DNA of 43,684 bases from Herbaspirillum sp. RV1423 (GTDB lineage Bacteria > Pseudomonadota > Gammaproteobacteria > Burkholderiales > Burkholderiaceae_D). The position numbers were made by a program, and so were the translations under genes. Where the stretch lies: the NCBI RefSeq assembly GCF_000577615.1, contig NZ_CBXX010000045.1, forward strand, positions 1 to 43,684. Direction: 5' to 3'. Below are positions 21,943 to 30,500 of the stretch, piece after piece. Under the pieces are notes generated by a model. That model did not search any database. It was not told where the DNA came from and was given only the letters and a program-made list of their open reading frames with translations. The first letter of the stretch is position 1. Each line of letters opens with the position of its first letter.

Positions 21943-22410
21943 ATGCGATTTAAGCGGCTAGAAAGGTACGAATTTCACGATACCGAGCGCAAGAGAAAGG
22001 CATACGCACGTAAGCAAAAACGGGAAATCGAGCGTTATCCGCTTTTCCCTGAAATGATTGCGGCCGAGCAGAAAGACGTAGACAGCGAAATGACATTTCG
22101 GCGAGATCGATGGAACAGGCAGGAGGTTGTTGATCGCGCCCGGCGAGCCGTAAGCTGGCGTCAGGCGCGCGAAAAAATGGCGACCTATCCTGACCAGGTG
22201 AAGGCCGAATTGCTGGCGTATTGGAAGCGATGCGGCTGGCCGGGCGACCCGAGCTATCTGGCATCCCTGATGCGCATGTTTGACGACGGACGCTTAGACC
22301 TGAAGCCACAAGTATTTGAGCAAACAGAGGCGCAGCGCGAGGCGGTTCGTAAGACGATCCAACGGTTACATGAACGGGCAGAAGCCAAGCGAAAACAAGA
22401 CAACAAATAG
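21943..22410 (+). CDS. Basic protein, paralogue of the 18125 gene
   Basis: A 155-residue very basic protein related to the 122-residue protein at 18125-18493 (see the shared MRF-RL start, the basic helix before the PLFP motif, and the YWK and MFDDG segments). The C-terminal 30 residues (EAVRKTIQRLHERAEAKRKQ) are an extra charged helix absent from the paralogue. No family recognised. One copy in each of two operons with homologous promoters suggests the operons arose by duplication or serve a common function. Confidence 0.65.
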   Translation: MRFKRLERYEFHDTERKRKAYARKQKREIERYPLFPEMIAAEQKDVDSEMTFRRDRWNRQEVVDRARRAVSWRQAREKMATYPDQVKAELLAYWKRCGWPGDPSYLASLMRMFDDGRLDLKPQVFEQTEAQREAVRKTIQRLHERAEAKRKQDNK

Positions 22411-22469
22411 AAAGAATGAAGCATCCAGCGAACCAGAATAACAGCTCATTCCTCAAAGGACGGATAGAT

Positions 22470-22655
22470 ATGATCGACCAGCAAGTAATTTCATTTAGCG
22501 TGATGGTGGCGCTGGAATTAAATGAATTGAAAAAATTAGGTGTACCAGTATCAGCGAATGCTCTTAAATGCGCGAAAGATACAGAACTCATGTCGGAGTA
22601 CGTAGACATGAAAACTAGCGATTGCGCTGATTTATTGATGAATCTCTATCCTTAG
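22470..22655 (+). CDS. Small hypothetical protein, 61 aa
   Basis: A 61-residue helical protein: QQVISFSVMVALELNELKKLG, then VSANALKCAKDTELMSEYVD and CADLLMNLYP. AAAGGACGG upstream supports the ATG at 22470; the ATG at 22416 lacks a site. Last gene of the second small-gene operon, just before the 91-bp repeat block. Family unknown. Confidence 0.5.
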   Translation: MIDQQVISFSVMVALELNELKKLGVPVSANALKCAKDTELMSEYVDMKTSDCADLLMNLYP

Positions 22656-22720
22656 GAAATAGGGGTATAGAAGAAAATCCAGACTAGAAAGATTCCTGCC
22701 CAGGATCGACCGCCTTTCAG

Positions 22721-23135
22721 TCTGGCCACCGCTCTCTCGGAGGCGTTCCCCCTCCGGCGAGGCCACCCACCCCCTCGACCGAAAATCCACGATGGCCCGA
22801 CCGACATTCGATCCGGCCATCGCTCTCTCGGAGGCGTTCCCCCTCCGGCGAGGCCACCCACCCCCTCGACCGAAAATCCACGATGGCCCGACCGACATTC
22901 GATCCGGCCACCGCTCTCTCGGAGGCGTTCCCCCTCCGGCGAGGCCACCCACCCCCTCGACCGAAAATCCACGATGGCCCGACCGACAATCGATCCGGCC
23001 ACCGCTCTCTCGGAGGCGTTCCCCCTCCGGCGAGGCCACCCACCCCCTCGACCGAAAATCCATGATAGCCCGACCGGCATTCGATCTGGCCACCGCTCTC
23101 TCGGAGGTGTTCCCCCTCCGGCGAGGCCACCCACC
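22721..23135. repeat. Five-copy 91-bp tandem repeat
   Basis: GCTCTCTCGG recurs at 22731, 22822, 22913, 23004 and 23095, exactly 91 bp apart; the fifth unit is truncated after about 50 bp. Units 1-4 are nearly identical. Frames in this block repeat the same peptide in successive frames, because 91 leaves remainder 1 on division by three, so they are artefacts. The block lies between the small-gene operon and the presumed oriT. Confidence 0.92.
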
Positions 23136-23215
23136 TCCAGGCAGAACGTTGAATTGGCCGCGCAATGCGCGGAAGATAGTTTGCGCTGAACTGACTGAAA
23201 TTGGGGAATACGCTT

Positions 23216-23353
23216 TACCCACAAATCCACAAGCCCACGTGCCTTATCGGTTACCCACAAAAAGTCTTTTGTGGATAACCGGGCACGTTCCCCGGCTCTT
23301 GCGACTCTTGCGGTCGCGGCCGGGGACAAGGGGCATGTGGATGTGTGGATAAA
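23216..23353. repeat. Hairpin module copy 1 with DnaA boxes
   Basis: The module contains a large hairpin (23237-23288): ACGTGCC and GGTTACCCACAAAA pair with TTTTGTGGATAACC and GGCACGT around an AGTC loop, with one mismatch. A second stem, CCCCGGC/GCCGGGG, lies at 23290-23325. DnaA boxes (TTATCCACA on the minus strand) occur at 23270-23278, in the hairpin arm, and at 23344-23352. No gene is present. It resembles a replication or single-strand initiation element. Confidence 0.75.
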
Positions 23354-23423
23354 GCTCGGAGATGGTCGAAAGGTAGGAGAAACCAAAAAACCAGAAAAAA
23401 CAGCTGTACCTGCACGTCCGTGA

Positions 23424-23561
23424 TACCCACAAATCCACAAGCCCACGTGCCTTATCGGTTACCCACAAAAAGTCTTTTGTGGATAACCGGGCACGTTCCC
23501 CGGCTCTTGCGACTCTTACGGTCGCGGCCGGGGACAAGGGGCATGTGGATTTGTGGATATC
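23424..23561. repeat. Hairpin module copy 2 with DnaA boxes
   Basis: A near-identical copy of 23216-23353, 208 bp downstream, with the large hairpin at 23445-23496. A perfect DnaA box on the minus strand lies at 23478-23486, and a one-mismatch box at 23552-23560. The 70 bp between the two modules differ, so this is not a simple tandem array. Confidence 0.75.
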
Positions 23562-23602
23562 ACTACATTAATCGCGACATGCTTCTTTCCTAATCCCTGC
23601 TG

Positions 23603-23863
23603 TTATGCACCAACACCTAAAACCTTCTTAATTTGCAGCATGTTTGCTTTCCAAACATCTGCAGGTACATCCAACAATCCTTCCGATTGGAAAAGCGCGG
23701 CAATGACTTTTCCGTTCTTTTCCCGTTCCTTCTTTACCATCTCATCCTTCTTACGTTGCAGCACCTTCAGCTGAGCATCAAGCTCCGCCATCTTTTCATC
23801 GATCGTCTTGCTGCGTTTCTTCGGTGCAGCATCCGCTACGTTCGCTTGCGCTTCACTTGCCAT
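23603..23863 (-). CDS. Small charged coiled-coil protein near oriT
   Basis: An 86-residue protein with an N-terminal Ala/Lys-rich tail (APKKRSKTIDEKM), a Lys/Glu coiled coil (AELDAQLKVLQRKKDEMVKK), and GKVIAALFQSEGLLDVPADVW, a segment I associate with small mobilisation proteins of the TraD/MobC kind on broad-host-range plasmids. GAAGGAAATGAAAC precedes the ATG. It lies to the left of the presumed oriT, transcribed away from it. A relaxosome accessory role is likely but not shown. Confidence 0.55.
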   Translation of the reverse strand: MASEAQANVADAAPKKRSKTIDEKMAELDAQLKVLQRKKDEMVKKEREKNGKVIAALFQSEGLLDVPADVWKANMLQIKKVLGVGA

Positions 23864-24271
23864 GTTTCATTTCCTTCGCATTTAGATAATAAGTTGTTTC
23901 GGGGTAATTCCCACGTTTCGAATTCTATCTCTAATGATCGAGAAACGCATCCCGAAAAAAAACCGAAATGCTCCAGTGTGTCGCCGGTCGTCTGCGACGC
24001 CCATCAACACAAAAACTAAACTTCGTGGGAGTCCCCACACCCCCTTAAATCTGCACACATTACGCACGCGGACGTGTCCTATGCAAATCGGCCTGAAAGC
24101 CTTTTACTAGCAAGGTTTACTTCGTGGGACAGAAATGAAAAAGGTGTATGCGAAAAGTACTCCAAGTTTCAAATAGTTGAGTATTTATCAACGATTGCGC
24201 TGTGGGACAACGACACACAATGAATTTCCACAAGGGAAAGTGTATTAAAATTCGAATACAAAGGAGTGAAA
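23864..24271. other. Candidate oriT and promoter of the transfer operon
   Basis: A 400-bp gene-free gap lies between the small mobilisation-like gene and the transfer operon. It holds GTGGGAGTCCCCAC (about 24026-24039), repeats of CTTCGTGGGA (24023, 24121), GTCGTCTGCGAC (near 23985), GTTGAGTATTTATCAAC (near 24173), and GTATTAAAATTCGAATAC (about 24241-24258) as an operator-like inverted repeat before the first gene. In MobF plasmids such as R388 the oriT lies directly upstream of trwA. I could not place a nic site. Confidence 0.55.
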
Positions 24272-24646
24272 ATGGCAAAAAAGCGATTTGACGTCAGATT
24301 GGATCTCGAAGACATCGAGGAACTGAAGAAACAAGCGGACAAGTTAGACATAACACCTTCAACGCTTGCGCGAATTTTTATAAAAAATGGGCTTACCGAG
24401 TACAGCCCTGAAAAGTTACGGCTCATGGATTCAGTTGACGCCATATCGGCAGCTACCGGTTCAATCGCCGAGATGCTTTTGGCGAATCTTTTCCTCGCTT
24501 CACGTGTGCAGGTTATGAACCTGCCGAAACTGGATGGAGAGTCGCAAGAGGCGTATATGGTGCGGCTGGGTAGCGAATCGATGCGGCTTATTAAAGTCGC
24601 CATGGGAAATACGAAAGCAATTCAAAAAAGTCTTGAAGGTAAGTGA
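24272..24646 (+). CDS. trwA: RHH-type relaxosome accessory protein (TrwA-like)
   Basis: A 124-residue protein with an N-terminal ribbon-helix-helix: KKRFDVRLDLEDIEELKKQADK followed by ITPSTLARIFIKNGL, the family arrangement of MetJ/Arc-type DNA-binding proteins. The C-terminal part is helical. By position, as the first gene after oriT and before the coupling protein and relaxase, it corresponds to TrwA/TraK-like proteins that bind oriT and stimulate the relaxase. Start at 24272 follows AAGGAG by five bases. The near-palindrome at about 24241-24258 could be its operator. Sequence similarity to R388 TrwA itself is low by eye. Confidence 0.7.
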   Translation: MAKKRFDVRLDLEDIEELKKQADKLDITPSTLARIFIKNGLTEYSPEKLRLMDSVDAISAATGSIAEMLLANLFLASRVQVMNLPKLDGESQEAYMVRLGSESMRLIKVAMGNTKAIQKSLEGK

Positions 24647-24656
24647 GGGGAAAACT

Positions 24657-25022
24657 ATGTTCGATGCGATACCTGATTTTGCTTCAATCAACAAAATAAG
24701 CGATCTACGCCAGGGAACCTATAGCAAGGTTTGTTCTGAATATCAAAATGCTGGTGGCACCGCCGCCATCTTAATAAACGAATATCGATACGAATTTGAA
24801 GAGGCACCATGTGTCATCGATTTAATCGTTATCGACAACATGGAATTTGTCCGAGCAGCTGATTTTATTCAAATTCAAAGCGGACAATGGCGGACATCAA
24901 CAGGGCAAGTCGGTCCGACATTAGCGGACGTTTTGCCTCCTGAATTGGAGACTTTCCGTTTGGTAGAAGAAACGAAAAGCGGAGATGTATATGTTGGTGA
25001 CGGACGTTTTTACATCCTTTAA
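24657..25022 (+). CDS. Hypothetical protein between trwA-like and trwB-like genes
   Basis: A 121-residue soluble protein: KVCSEYQNAGGTAAILINEY, then YEFEEAPCVIDLIVIDNMEFVRAADF, then GDVYVGDGRFYIL. Alternating hydrophobic residues suggest a beta-rich fold. GAGGGG seven bases upstream fixes the ATG at 24657. It starts 10 bp after the preceding gene and ends 11 bp before the coupling-protein gene, so it belongs to the transfer operon. R388 has no gene in this position. Function unknown. Confidence 0.65.
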   Translation: MFDAIPDFASINKISDLRQGTYSKVCSEYQNAGGTAAILINEYRYEFEEAPCVIDLIVIDNMEFVRAADFIQIQSGQWRTSTGQVGPTLADVLPPELETFRLVEETKSGDVYVGDGRFYIL

Positions 25023-25033
25023 GCGAGTGTAAA

Positions 25034-27067
25034 GTGGAAAAGAATTCAGCGGCTACAGATGCCGGAGTTGGCCAAGCGAGTTTTATAACTCGCGTAAAGT
25101 TGACCGTTCAGGCTGTGCGAAGATCAGTTCAGTTCGGCCTCATTCCAGGATTACTACTACCGTTTATCTTTTGGTTCTCTTGGAGTTCTGTGCAAAGCGT
25201 AGACGTAACCAAAAACATCATCATGTCCAAATTCATGTCCGAAGGATCACATCGAAGATGGTTCATCCGTGACGTAGATAGGCAATCCAAAGTGGTGACT
25301 GTCAAGCGACCAGATGGTGTACTTGTGCAAAATTTGTCCGCTGCAGAATTCGAAACCTTGTTCAAAGATGACCGCCAAGGTTTTGACAATCTGATACTCA
25401 GCTTCTGGCTGGCCCTGCTTTTTGGGGGTATCGGCTATGCTTCAGTTTGGCAATATTTTGTAAAGATCGGGCGTCATCAAAAAGCCAATAAGCGTATCCA
25501 AGGTGCGCTTGAAAAAGTCGATGCAAAAACCCTAGACAAACTTGTGAAAGCGACGGGACCGACCGACTACCAAATAGTAAGCGTCGCAATTCCCAAGGAT
25601 GCACCAATGCGCGGCATGCTCTTCAACGGCGCCCAAGGATCGGGTAAGTCGCTTGCTATGCATGATCTGATCCAGCAGGTTCTTGCAAGGAAACGTAAGT
25701 CAATTATCTATGACAGTACCGGGGGCTACTATCGAAGCTATTTCCGAGAAGGAATTGACGTTTTCTTCAATCCGGCCCTGTTAGGATCGATCCCCATCAG
25801 CCTCTTTGTTGAACTTAAATATAGCTATAACGCAAATACACTTTCAGAGGCATTTTTGCCGCCCAGACCTCCAGGGCATGCTGCTGGTAATAACAAGTTC
25901 TTTGAAGACGCGGCAAGAGCAGTTTTTACCGTCATCGTGCGAAGGCTGGCCGAAAAGGGATCGATAGATACGCGTGATATTGCACGTGCTTTCCTTGAAA
26001 TGCCCGCAGAAGAAATGGCAATTCTTGTCAAAAACTCCGTTGCGAGCTCCACGATTGGTGGGGATTCTAAACAGCAACGGCAAGGGGTTCTCAGTTCCAT
26101 ATCAATGTATCTGGATGGTATTGCAGCGGTCAATCCAGGGGCATGGTCGATAAGTGAGTGGTTGGCTCGTGATGATGACAGTTGCCTTTACCTAGTAGGA
26201 ACAAAAGACACGCGGGCAATGTTTGCCCCAATGTACAGATTGATTCTGCAAATGGCATTTGACTCAATCGCAGCGAAACAAGAAGAAGTCTTTTTTGATC
26301 GCTTTTGGTTCTTCTTCGACGAGATACCAACACTTGGCGATATCCAGGTTGATAAGGTTTTGGCCGAGTTGCGCAAATACGGTGTCTGCGTAGCTGCAGG
26401 AACTCAAAGCGATAAACAACTGACTGCTGAAGTTGGTCAAGACAGAGCTGAAACCATCATGAATTGCTTCAACACCACTCTGCAATTAGCGATTAACGAT
26501 CCTGATTCTCAGGAGCGAGCTGCGCGCCGAATAGGACAAATGGAGATGGAAGTTGTATCTCAAAATCAGGCTCTGGCAGTTGTTGAGCAACGTGATGGTG
26601 CTGGTCTTGTTATTAACGAGAACGACAGAAAATGGATTGTTATGCCATCGACACTTGGCACACTGAACCCTTGTGTGGGATATATCAAAGTACCAGGTCA
26701 TTTTCCTGTTGCGGAAGTTGATTTTTCAAGCTGGTTACCAAATGGAAAACAAGCTAGTCGTCTCGCAAGCTTTGCACCAAAGATCGATTTGCCTCCGCGT
26801 GACAATCGATTTGCTATTTCTCGGCGCCAGCTGCAGGCGGGCGAGACTGCTTTTGATGGAGTAATCGTAGAAGCGCAAGAAATTCGCGATGCTGCGGCCA
26901 AAGAAACAGAACAACGCAAACAGGTTCAGCCTGATGGCCCAGGGAATCAAAATCCTGAAAATCCGGTAACTGCAATCACTATGGGCTTTGCGCCTGCCAC
27001 GGATTCTGGAAGCGACGGCCCAGCTCCAGAACAGGGTAAGCAGGGCGACCTGAATATGGGATTCTGA
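25034..27067 (+). CDS. trwB: Type IV coupling protein (TrwB/TraD-like)
   Basis: An inner-membrane ATPase that links the relaxosome to the type IV secretion channel. The N-terminal 140 residues have two membrane spans (LIPGLLLPFIFWFSW; LILSFWLALLFGGIGYASVW) around a periplasmic loop. The ATPase domain has Walker A GAQGSGKS near residue 200 and Walker B FFFDEIP near 427, then the characteristic GTQSDKQL and ARRIGQMEMEVVS segments. The C-terminal tail (residues 600-677) is low-complexity. Length, 677 residues, exceeds R388 TrwB (507). Start is GTG with no strong ribosome-binding site. It is followed 1 bp later by the next gene. Confidence 0.93.
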   Translation: MEKNSAATDAGVGQASFITRVKLTVQAVRRSVQFGLIPGLLLPFIFWFSWSSVQSVDVTKNIIMSKFMSEGSHRRWFIRDVDRQSKVVTVKRPDGVLVQNLSAAEFETLFKDDRQGFDNLILSFWLALLFGGIGYASVWQYFVKIGRHQKANKRIQGALEKVDAKTLDKLVKATGPTDYQIVSVAIPKDAPMRGMLFNGAQGSGKSLAMHDLIQQVLARKRKSIIYDSTGGYYRSYFREGIDVFFNPALLGSIPISLFVELKYSYNANTLSEAFLPPRPPGHAAGNNKFFEDAARAVFTVIVRRLAEKGSIDTRDIARAFLEMPAEEMAILVKNSVASSTIGGDSKQQRQGVLSSISMYLDGIAAVNPGAWSISEWLARDDDSCLYLVGTKDTRAMFAPMYRLILQMAFDSIAAKQEEVFFDRFWFFFDEIPTLGDIQVDKVLAELRKYGVCVAAGTQSDKQLTAEVGQDRAETIMNCFNTTLQLAINDPDSQERAARRIGQMEMEVVSQNQALAVVEQRDGAGLVINENDRKWIVMPSTLGTLNPCVGYIKVPGHFPVAEVDFSSWLPNGKQASRLASFAPKIDLPPRDNRFAISRRQLQAGETAFDGVIVEAQEIRDAAAKETEQRKQVQPDGPGNQNPENPVTAITMGFAPATDSGSDGPAPEQGKQGDLNMGF

Positions 27068-27068
27068 T

Positions 27069-27563
27069 ATGAGCAACGATTCTTTATGCCTTAAGGGCTT
27101 GTGGCAGTTTATTGGCTTCCTGCTGTTTCTCGGAATTCTGGTCATGGTCCTTTACCGGCGCGAACTTCTTGATGCCGTGCAAACCGGGATCGATCCTTTC
27201 AATAAGAAAGAGCCGCCGGCGGTTCTGCGCGAAGGAGACTTAGCGCGAATTACTGGCTATGAACTTCGCCCCTACCGGAATGACGCCGCTATGATCCGCG
27301 TCGATCAATTCGCGATGGCGCCACGACCAAATGGAACTAGCCAGCTGACGTTCACCATGACGAATGCCGGCGGTGTCAATGCCTATCCCTATTTGAAAGT
27401 AACTTGGAATCGCGACGGTCTACCTAGCCGGGCGGAGACATTCGCGCCGAAGGATTACCATCCATCCGGCCGCTTCACATCGATGACAGTAAAGCTGCCG
27501 ACCGGACCTGGCGCCGGCGAATCTGGCGTGACCGTTGAACCGTTCTACGGAGATGACAATTGA
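27069..27563 (+). CDS. Membrane-anchored protein between coupling protein and relaxase
   Basis: A 164-residue protein with one N-terminal membrane span (FIGFLLFLGILVMVLYRRE) and a periplasmic beta-rich domain (AMIRVDQFAMAPRPNGTSQLTFTM, NAYPYLKVTWNRDG, YHPSGRFTSMTVKLP). The domain recalls DUF3426 folds in pattern; I hold this loosely. It is wedged between the trwB-like stop (1 bp gap) and the relaxase start (4-bp overlap), so it is translated together with them. It might help anchor or regulate the coupling protein. Not present in R388. Confidence 0.7.
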   Translation: MSNDSLCLKGLWQFIGFLLFLGILVMVLYRRELLDAVQTGIDPFNKKEPPAVLREGDLARITGYELRPYRNDAAMIRVDQFAMAPRPNGTSQLTFTMTNAGGVNAYPYLKVTWNRDGLPSRAETFAPKDYHPSGRFTSMTVKLPTGPGAGESGVTVEPFYGDDN

Positions 27564-30500
27564 TTAGCTCTGCCACGATTTCTAGCAGCGGTGACGCTGC
27601 AAAATACCATGACGCAGCGCTGGCAAAAGACGGCAATACTCCTGCGCGTGAAGCTGACAACTACTATGCCAATGACCAGGCGGTAGCCACTTGGCAAGGA
27701 GCCGGCGCCGAGCTGCTGGGAATCAAGGGCGAGAAAGTCACTAAAGAAGCATTTGTTGAACATCTGGAAGGGCGTCTGCTGAATCCAGACAATGGGCAAA
27801 CGCAAGATCTATCGAAGAACAGCAAAGGGGGCGATCGCCGCTTGGGTTATGACTTCACCGTTTCGGCGCCGAAGTCAGTTTCGGTGATGGGCCTGGTTGG
27901 TGGAGACAGGCGCGTAGTAGACGCCCACATCGAGGCCAATGCACGTGCACTGGCTTGGATTGAACGTCATGCGTCTCAAGTCCGCATCAAGGACAGCGAT
28001 GGTAACAACGTCATTAAGCATACGAATAATTTGCTCTATGCCACGGTTCAGCACGAAACCAGCCGTCAAAACGATCCCCAGCTGCATAACCACAATGTCA
28101 TTGTGTCTGCCACCTACGACACCGAGGCGAAGAAATGGCGGAGCTTGACGAATGATGAGCTGTTTAAGATACGTGCGTCAGCTGACACAATTTATAAAAA
28201 CGAACTGTCGATGCTGTTGCATGAGGCGGGCTATCAGATTGTCCGAAACGAGAATGGCGTGGACTTTGAGATCGCCGGCATATCTGGAGAGCAGCTGAGC
28301 GAATTCAGCCAGCGCACCAAGCAAATGAATGAGGCGATCGCCGCGCACGGGGGCAACCCGGAGCACGCATCCTATTTTGAGCGGCAAACAGCAGTGCTGG
28401 ATAGTCGGGCAGCTAAGAGCGATATCGGTAAGGATATTCTTTGGCAACAATGGCGCGATCGAGCAGCTGATATGGGACTAGGTGTTGATCGCATTGTCAA
28501 TTCGGCCATTGATCGCGCAAAATCAAGAGATGAACAGGGGTACGATCCTTCCAGGGCGAGATCCGCGGCTGCAAATGCCGCGCTGAACCGGGCTATCGAG
28601 CACTTGTCGGAGCGCGAACAGACTTTCAAGCTGTCAGAGCTGGAAAAGCAAGCCGTGTTTTTCACCATCGGTGACGCCAGCATTACCGACATCCAGGCGG
28701 CCATCTCGGAGCGCTTCAAGGACCGTAGCTTGGTGGAGCGAGAGAACCGACCAGGTGAAGACGCAAGGTTGGTTACGACCGCTGCGGCCGTTTCCCATGA
28801 ACTGACTCTTAAAGACGCCATCGAGCAAGGCCATAACAAGGGCGTGAAAGTACTCATTGAGCAACAGGATTTCGACCGGGCATTGCAAAAGTTTGAAGAG
28901 CGCAAGAGCGCGGAGACAAATACCACCTGGCGCCTGAGTTATGAGCAGCGTATCGCAGCACAGAATCTTCTAATGCATGCGGACAAGTACCAGGGCGTGC
29001 AAGGCGATGCCGGCACCGGCAAGACTGCAGCACTAGAGTTCGTGCACGAGGTCGCGGCGGAAAAAGGCTGGGAAATTGTAGGTATCGCGACCACGACTAC
29101 TGCAGCGCGAAACCTGGAGAAAGATACTGGCATCCCTAGCCAAACTGTAGCAGCGTTCATGCTTCACAATGATCAACAGGCAGAGATGCTGAAAAGTGAT
29201 CTTGATAAGCTGGCCATACAAATCGCGCACGAAAAAGACAATTCCCCGGCCATCAAACTTGTTCAGCGCCTGGACCTTAACTTAAAGGGTGATCTGGGCG
29301 GCTTCGGAACTGCCCGATATGTCTTCGACGAGAAAACCGGACAGGTGCATAAATCGCCGGCGTCGCCACACAACGTTTTGAACCGTCTTGGCCACCATCT
29401 GACCGATAGCAGCATCGAGCGGCACGAGGCCGCGAAAGTGGCATGGAGATCCGCGGAGCGTTTTCAGGACCGGTTTAAAGCTGGTGCGATCCAGGTAAGA
29501 GCAAATTTAGAAACGAGACTCGGCGCCAGCCTTGCCAGCTACAGTATTGTAGGTAGCGACGAAAAAAATAAGGTCATTGACGAGCGGGATAAAAAAGGCC
29601 TGCGCAACTTCAATGAGCTGCAGCAGCAGTTCGCAGCGAAGCAGGCCCAGTTGAGCAACCTGCAAACCACCGGCCACGTCGAGGGCCGGCAATACCTGCT
29701 GGTCATGGACGAAAGTTCTTTGACCGGCACGAAAGACACGGCGCGACTGACTGAGCTGGCCAGGGATATTGGCGCGCGCGTTGTACTCCAGGGCGACATC
29801 AAGCAGCATGGCTCTGTCGCAGCTGGCCGCGCCTTTGCCCAGGCACAGCAAGCAGGAATTAATCTGTCCAAGATCGAAGAGACGCGCCGCTTCGATAATG
29901 CGGCACCTGAGCAAAAGTTGGCAATTCATGCGATGAAAAAAGGTTGGTATGCAGAAGCAATCGACGTGCTGCCAATCTCGGAAGTCGAAGAAAAAGACCT
30001 GGCCGTGACGGCCGCAGAGCGATATCTTGCCAATACAGAAGAGCTAGAAAAGCGCGGTGTGGAGTCTCCTAAAGTCGGTATCGTTGCGATTACGAATGCC
30101 GATCGCAAAGAGATTAATAGCGCGGTACGGGATGGGCTGAAAGAAGCAGGCAGGATCTCCAGTGTCGAGTATACAAAGCAACACCTGGACGACCCAAAAC
30201 TGACTGCTGCGCAGAAGAAGTATGCTGCCTCGCTTCGCCAGAACAAAGTAAATCGCGTGATCGCGATGAAGCCATATCGATCGCTAGGCGTCCAATCTGA
30301 AGACGTTCTCAAGATCCTTTCAATGGATGCAAAGAACAACAAAATTACCATTGAACGTGAAGATGGCAAGCAGTTCACCATCTCACCAGAGAAGTTCAAA
30401 AAACTGGACTATGCCCGGCTGGAACAGCGCAGCTATTCAGTCGGCGATCGCGTCGAGGCTCGCGCCAATCACGGTAAAGAAAAAGATCCCAATCGCGTTG

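Noticed and set aside
22721..23135. CRISPR array
   Set aside because: The units are 91 bp with no distinct spacers; successive copies are identical along their whole length. No cas genes lie nearby.
22632..23446. Long minus-strand frames with repeated GWVASPEGERLRESGG peptides
   Set aside because: The 91-bp unit shifts frame at each copy, so all three frames read the same peptide. The pattern is that of a DNA repeat, not of a repeat protein.
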